Shown here one piece after another: positions 59,954 through 64,000 of a stretch of DNA of 64,000 nt. Both the position numbers and the translations under genes were made by a program. This DNA is from Massilia sp. Se16.2.3 (lineage in GTDB: Bacteria > Pseudomonadota > Gammaproteobacteria > Burkholderiales > Burkholderiaceae_D), in NCBI RefSeq assembly GCF_014171595.1, contig NZ_CP050451.1:2914001-2978000 (forward strand), written 5' to 3'. How positions within the stretch are numbered: the stretch's first letter is position 1; the number at the start of each line of letters is the position of its first letter. Below the pieces are notes generated by a model that was not told the DNA's origin, ran no database searches, and saw nothing but the letters and a program-made list of their open reading frames with translations.

Positions 59954-62928
59954 CGGTCGGCCGGGATGCGCTTGGCCTGACCGACGAGATCCGTGCGCCC
60001 AACGGTGCGCGCACGCGCTACGTCAACGACGACTTCGGCCGCACCCTGGTCGTGTCCAGCCCGGACAGCGGCACCGTCACGCGCAGCTACGACCTGGCCG
60101 GCCGCGTGATCGGCAGCACCGACAGCCACGGCAACCGCGCCACCTATGCGTACGATGCGGCCGGGCGCATTGCGCGCCAGACGATCCTCAAAGCCGGCAA
60201 CGGCAAGCCGGTGACCACCACCTGGCGCTGGCAGGGCAGCGACCTGCTGGCGATCGACCATCCGGCGCAGAGCGAGCGCTATACCTACGACGCCAATCAC
60301 CGCTTGCTGGCCAAGACCGTTACCCTGCATCGCGCCGGGGCGGAGCCGATCGTCAGCCGTACCAGCTACGAATACGATGCCGACGGCCAGCCGCGCAGCA
60401 TCACGCTTGCCGATGGCAGCGTCATCGAATACAAGCGCAATGCCCAGAATGCGCTGGTGGCGCTGGAACGCCACCGGGTGCGCACGTCCTGGCTGCGCTG
60501 GTTGCTGCCTTCGCAGACGCTGGTGTCGAAGATCGAGCGCGACCAGGTCGATATCAGCGCTTTCGAATATGGTAACGGCGTGCAGGCGCGCTACCAGCGC
60601 AGCCCGGAGGGGACGCTGGCACGCATCGTCTACCGCCGCGCGCAGGACCCGGCGCCGGGCACGGTCGTGACCTCGGCCGGCATCGAGCGCCTGCTCGGGA
60701 TCGCACCTGCCCATGCGGCCATGGCCCCTGCCACGGCGGCTCAGCCGGTAAACGTGCTTGGACTGCCGCGCGAGCCGAACAGCCTGTTCGACTCGCGTTA
60801 CCTGTGGGACGTGCAGGGCAACCTGCTGGGCGTGCGCGGCAACGACGAGACGCGCGACTATGCTTACGATGCCCGGGACCGCCTGATCGTCGAGGCGCGC
60901 ACCCGCACCACCTCCGGCCTGCGCCAGGTGTCGCAGGAGGGGCCGGCAATCGACGCCCGTTACTTCTACGATGCCAGCGGCAACCGCCTGCTCGCCCAGC
61001 AGCCGGCCGCCGGCGTGGACGCGGCCACCGTGCGCACGGCTTACCAGCCAGGCGCCAATCGCCGTTCGAGTGAGGCTGGAGGCGCTCAGCCGATCCGGTA
61101 CGATGCCAGCGGCCTGCCGCTCTCGATCGGCAAGCGCGCCTTCGAATGGGATGCGCTGGGCAAGCTGACGGCCGTGCGCGAGGACGGCAAGGATGTCGCC
61201 GCCTACAGCTACAACCACCGCGGCGAGCGCATCGCCAAGACGGCGGCGGGCGACACGCGCCACTTCCTCTACACCGGCCGCAAGGTCGCAGCCGAACTCG
61301 ATGCACACGGCCGCGTGACGCGCGAATACCTGTACCTGGCCGACAAGCCGGTCGCCATCATCGATCATGCCGACGGTGTGCAGCCGGAGAGCGGGGAACG
61401 TTCGGGCACCGGGCAGGCATGGCACGACATCGGCCTGGTCTTCAAGTCCTGGCTCGGCAACGCGCGCGAAGCGGTCGCCTACCTGCACACCAACCACCTG
61501 GGCGCACCCGAGGTGGCGACCGACGCCGCGGCGAAGCCGGTCTGGGTGGCGCAGTACAGCGGTTTCGGCGTGATCGCAGTGAGCCACAACCAGGACGCGT
61601 TCGTGCAGCCGCTACGCCTGCCTGGCCAGTACGAGGACGGCGAGACCGGGCTGTACTACAACGACCACCGCTACTACGACCCCCGCGAGGGCCGCTACCT
61701 GAGCCCGGACCCGCTGGGACTGCGGGCCGATATCAACAGCTATGCCTACGTCAGCAACAATCCGCTCAGGTACATCGACCCGGAAGGGCTGGTGCTGTTC
61801 GCGTTCGACGGGACCGGCAATACCCGGGATGATGCCTGGCTGGCGGCGAACGGCGGCTCGCGCTCGAACGTGTCGCAGTTCTTCGATCGCTACCAGGATG
61901 GACCGAAATACTATATTTCCGGTGTCGGCACGGTCGATACCAGCGATGCCGCGCGACCGATACGCCCCGGCGATTTTGTCCCCTGGTACAACGTCTTGCC
62001 GAATGAGACAGCCGACATGGCGTTCAATTATTCGGGCAACGCCAGGATCGTTCGGATGGAAGAGTATTTCAATAACGCTGCCGATACGGCGGCCGACGAC
62101 GACGTCATGGAGATCGATATCGTCGGCTTCAGCCGCGGCGCTGCGCAGGCCCGCGACTTCTCGAACCGGATCGCAGCCCGTACCACGGACGGCTGGTACA
62201 AGTACACCGTCAAGGGAGCAAATGGCGAAGACATCGTGAAATGCCAGAAAGTCAATTTCCGCTTCCTGGGCCTGTGGGACACCGTGCTCAGTACGAACAG
62301 CGGACCCGCGTACAACCTGGCCATTCCCGCGCAGTTCGCGCACGTTTCGCATGCGGTTGCCCTCAATGAATTCCGCGGACAGTCGGTCCGCGATCTGCCC
62401 GGTGGCAGGTTTGGCGCCTTCCCGCTCGAATCGATCGGTGGCGCGCCAACGCCCGACGGGAAAGTCAGGATCGAACGCGGCTTCCTCGGTGCCCATGCCG
62501 ATATCGGTGGCGGCTTCGGCGCGGGCGAAAACCAGCTGGCGCAGGTTGCGATGGAGTGGATGGTCAAACAGGCAGCCACTGCCGGGGTGAAGGTAGACGA
62601 CGCGCCACGTACCGTGATCGCCACGACGGTGTTGCACGACAAGAGCAACAACCAGAACACGCCCGACGGCGTTCCCACGCAAGAGGACCGGGAGGTGCGC
62701 TACCGGGACGGCACCAGGACGACCCAGCGCCAGATGGACGGTGTCGGCATGAAGTTCAGTGACACCGGCCAGTTCATCAGCTACCGTCCGGGAACGGTAA
62801 ATGGTAGCGGTAACACGGTGCGGGGACCGGTTCCGGGCTTTGGCACAGGCACCGTGGATATGAAGGGCTATCTCAAGTGGCTCAAGGAAAACGGTTACGA
62901 TCTCAATTTAACGGTGCAAGGTCCATGA
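59950..62928 (+). pseudogene. RHS repeat protein 3, C-terminal part with DUF2235 (Tle1-like) phospholipase tip
   Basis: 992 residues. The remaining YD repeats run to a core end (YEDGETGLYYNDHRYYDPREGRYLSPDPLGL, then DPEGL at ~610). The tip (~616-992) is a DUF2235 alpha/beta hydrolase: FDGTGNTRDD near 619, the nucleophile elbow GFSRG at 726-730 with Ser728, LGLWDTV, and GAHADIGGGFG that supplies the catalytic Asp/His. Tle1-type toxins of type VI systems have this domain and act as phospholipases. The tip is intact; only the frameshift at ~59,935 separates it from the exported N-terminus. Confidence 0.88.
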
Positions 62929-63581
62929 AACGTCCGGTCTCCATCCGTAAAGTAAGCCCTATGCGTCGCAGCATGTTATGGATCGCCGCGCTGTTGCCTG
63001 CGGTGGCAGCCTGCGCCCGCGGCGCCAGTCGCCGTGACGACGCACCCCGTGCCATCCGGATCGGTGTATTGCGCCTGGACGCCAGGACCGATAAATGCGG
63101 CGTAGAGATCTATGACGACAAGGGATACCGGATCGATGGCGGTTCCCTGGTCAACCTGAAAAACGTGGGCAATTCGAGCTTCCCCGGTGGGGAACGCGGT
63201 CTGCCAGCCTTTATTCGCGCGACCTGGACAGCCTGCCGGTCGACCCCAAGCGGGGCGCTTACCGGCTATGGCAGTCCCGTGATCGCCGACTACACGGCGA
63301 AGGTCGCTGAACGTATTCCTGCCGAGGTGTTGGAGTTCCTGCGCACCAAGGGTGGCAGCCTGAGACTGAAGATCCGCCTCGTCGATGATGGCGTTCTAGT
63401 CGGATGGGATGTGGAGAAAATCGTTTCGGCGGCAAGCTGGAAGCCTGGCGATGGGCCTTCGGGCGTGCATTACTACATGGCCGGCGGCGACTTCCGCGAA
63501 GACCAGGTTGTCAACGGCAAGGTCGTCGAACGGGGCTGGGAGCATCCGCCCAGTAGCGTCAGCAACCTGAAGCGACCCTAG
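62925..63581 (+). CDS. Lipoprotein, candidate immunity protein of RHS 3
   Basis: 218 residues; the ATG at 62,925 overlaps the RHS 3 stop (ATGA), so the two are translated together. LWIAALLPAVAACARG carries a lipobox (VAAC) and would be lipidated and held in the periplasmic leaflet. The body is beta-rich with paired cysteines (TDKCGVEIYDDKG, TWTACRS) and GVHYYMAGGDF. Periplasmic lipoproteins encoded next to Tle1-type phospholipases are known immunity proteins, so this role is likely by position. I recognise no named domain. Confidence 0.78.
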   Translation: MKRPVSIRKVSPMRRSMLWIAALLPAVAACARGASRRDDAPRAIRIGVLRLDARTDKCGVEIYDDKGYRIDGGSLVNLKNVGNSSFPGGERGLPAFIRATWTACRSTPSGALTGYGSPVIADYTAKVAERIPAEVLEFLRTKGGSLRLKIRLVDDGVLVGWDVEKIVSAASWKPGDGPSGVHYYMAGGDFREDQVVNGKVVERGWEHPPSSVSNLKRP

Positions 63582-63676
63582 CGTCGTCCCAGGCAGGCGC
63601 AGTTGCACGGCGCGGGGCAGCGCCGCGATCTGTTTTGCTTCACTATCCCGGTATGTGTTACCGGATCGCCGTCCCT

Positions 63677-64000
63677 TCAGTGCGCAGGCCCCGCAGCCTG
63701 CTCCTTCGTGGCTGTACGGGCGAAGGCGCGTGCCAGCACCGCATGGCGATGTTCGAAGAACTTCTTGACGAACCAGCCGACCACCGGACCGCCAAAGCGT
63801 GGCGAGAAGGTCAGGTTGTCGGTGACGCAGGTGCCGCCGGCAACAGAGGTAATGATGCGCTCGTGACGCCAGGAGCGCATCGACAGGAGCGGTGACTGCT
63901 CGACGAAACGGTGGCCCGGAACGATTTCCGAGAAGGTCAGTTTCGACATGTCGACCGGGAAGATACCCAGCAGCAGGAACTGGCACCGGCAGAGCGGCTT
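63677..64000 (-). CDS. SRPBCC-family protein, partial (start beyond the window)
   Basis: The frame is open from the right edge (reading PLCRCQFLLLGIFPVDMSKLTF in the first codons) to a stop at 63,677, about 107 residues visible. SEIVPGHRFVEQSPLLSMRSWRHERII, CVTDNLTFSPRF and VGWFVKKFFEHRHAVLARAF are typical of uncharacterised SRPBCC proteins of the 'ligand-binding' type. Convergent with the lipoprotein gene. The real start lies outside. Confidence 0.75.
   Translation of the reverse strand, partial: KPLCRCQFLLLGIFPVDMSKLTFSEIVPGHRFVEQSPLLSMRSWRHERIITSVAGGTCVTDNLTFSPRFGGPVVGWFVKKFFEHRHAVLARAFARTATKEQAAGPAH

Noticed and set aside
41678..62928. Type VI secretion effectors of the PAAR/VgrG class
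   Set aside because: The RHS proteins have Sec signal peptides and Pro-rich linkers; no PAAR, VgrG or other T6SS gene is in the window.

Overview
The window looks like a GC-rich betaproteobacterial chromosome, most likely Burkholderiales and plausibly Oxalobacteraceae (Massilia-like). This is an inference from codon use, from the Tad pilus and RHS gene styles and from the sulfide and Dsb cargo; no rRNA or species marker is present. It falls into two blocks that meet at about 27.77 kb.

Block 1 (1 to ~27,773) reads as an integrated genomic island. At the left edge is a truncated primase/ATPase typical of mobile elements. A compact three-gene minus-strand operon follows: a DUF3010 protein, a Ser/Thr kinase and a GIY-YIG nuclease (3.6-6.1 kb). 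Divergent from it is a serine resolvase with a likely res/operator region. Next come a sulfide/persulfide cassette under a BigR/SqrR-type ArsR repressor (8.3-11.5 kb), a pair of YgaP-like membrane proteins, a DUF1264 protein, a prenylcysteine-methyltransferase-like membrane enzyme, and a decayed stretch (DUF442 pseudogene, wrecked heavy-metal P-type ATPase). These are followed by a SulP transporter, a two-component system divergent from a TlpA-dsbD-dsbG operon (arrangement as in the copper-responsive DsbRS locus of Pseudomonas aeruginosa), a second persulfide dioxygenase, an XRE repressor with two palindromic operators, and a tyrosine integrase. The integrase lies next to a 3' fragment of tRNA-Arg(TCT), which I read as the right attachment site. 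The cargo theme is sulfur, thiol and probably copper stress.

Block 2 (27.8-64 kb) is host-like. After a gene-free, partly AT-rich leader comes a Tad/Flp (type IVb) pilus locus (28.8-41.6 kb): flp pilin, TadG-like, TadE-like and small pilin-like proteins, cpaB, cpaC, FHA-cpaF, tadB, tadC, and a DUF192-TadE fusion. No prepilin peptidase and no cpaE/tadZ are present. Immediately downstream are three tandem RHS genes of about 1,755-1,780 codons. Each has a Sec signal peptide and a proline-rich linker, a near-identical N-terminal core and a different C-terminal tip. Tips 1 and 2 carry a zinc-phospholipase-C-like HxxxDxxxH motif; tip 3 is a DUF2235/Tle-type phospholipase. Behind each RHS gene is a set of small exported proteins (beta-helix proteins, DUF3617, DUF4019, a lipoprotein) that look like immunity or accessory factors. 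RHS 3 and the cpaC secretin are interrupted by single-base frameshifts. The window ends in a partial SRPBCC-family gene.

Most attention is due to the kinase/nuclease/DUF3010 operon as a candidate defence module, the Sec-exported RHS-phospholipase array with exported candidate immunity proteins, and the DUF192-TadE fusion.
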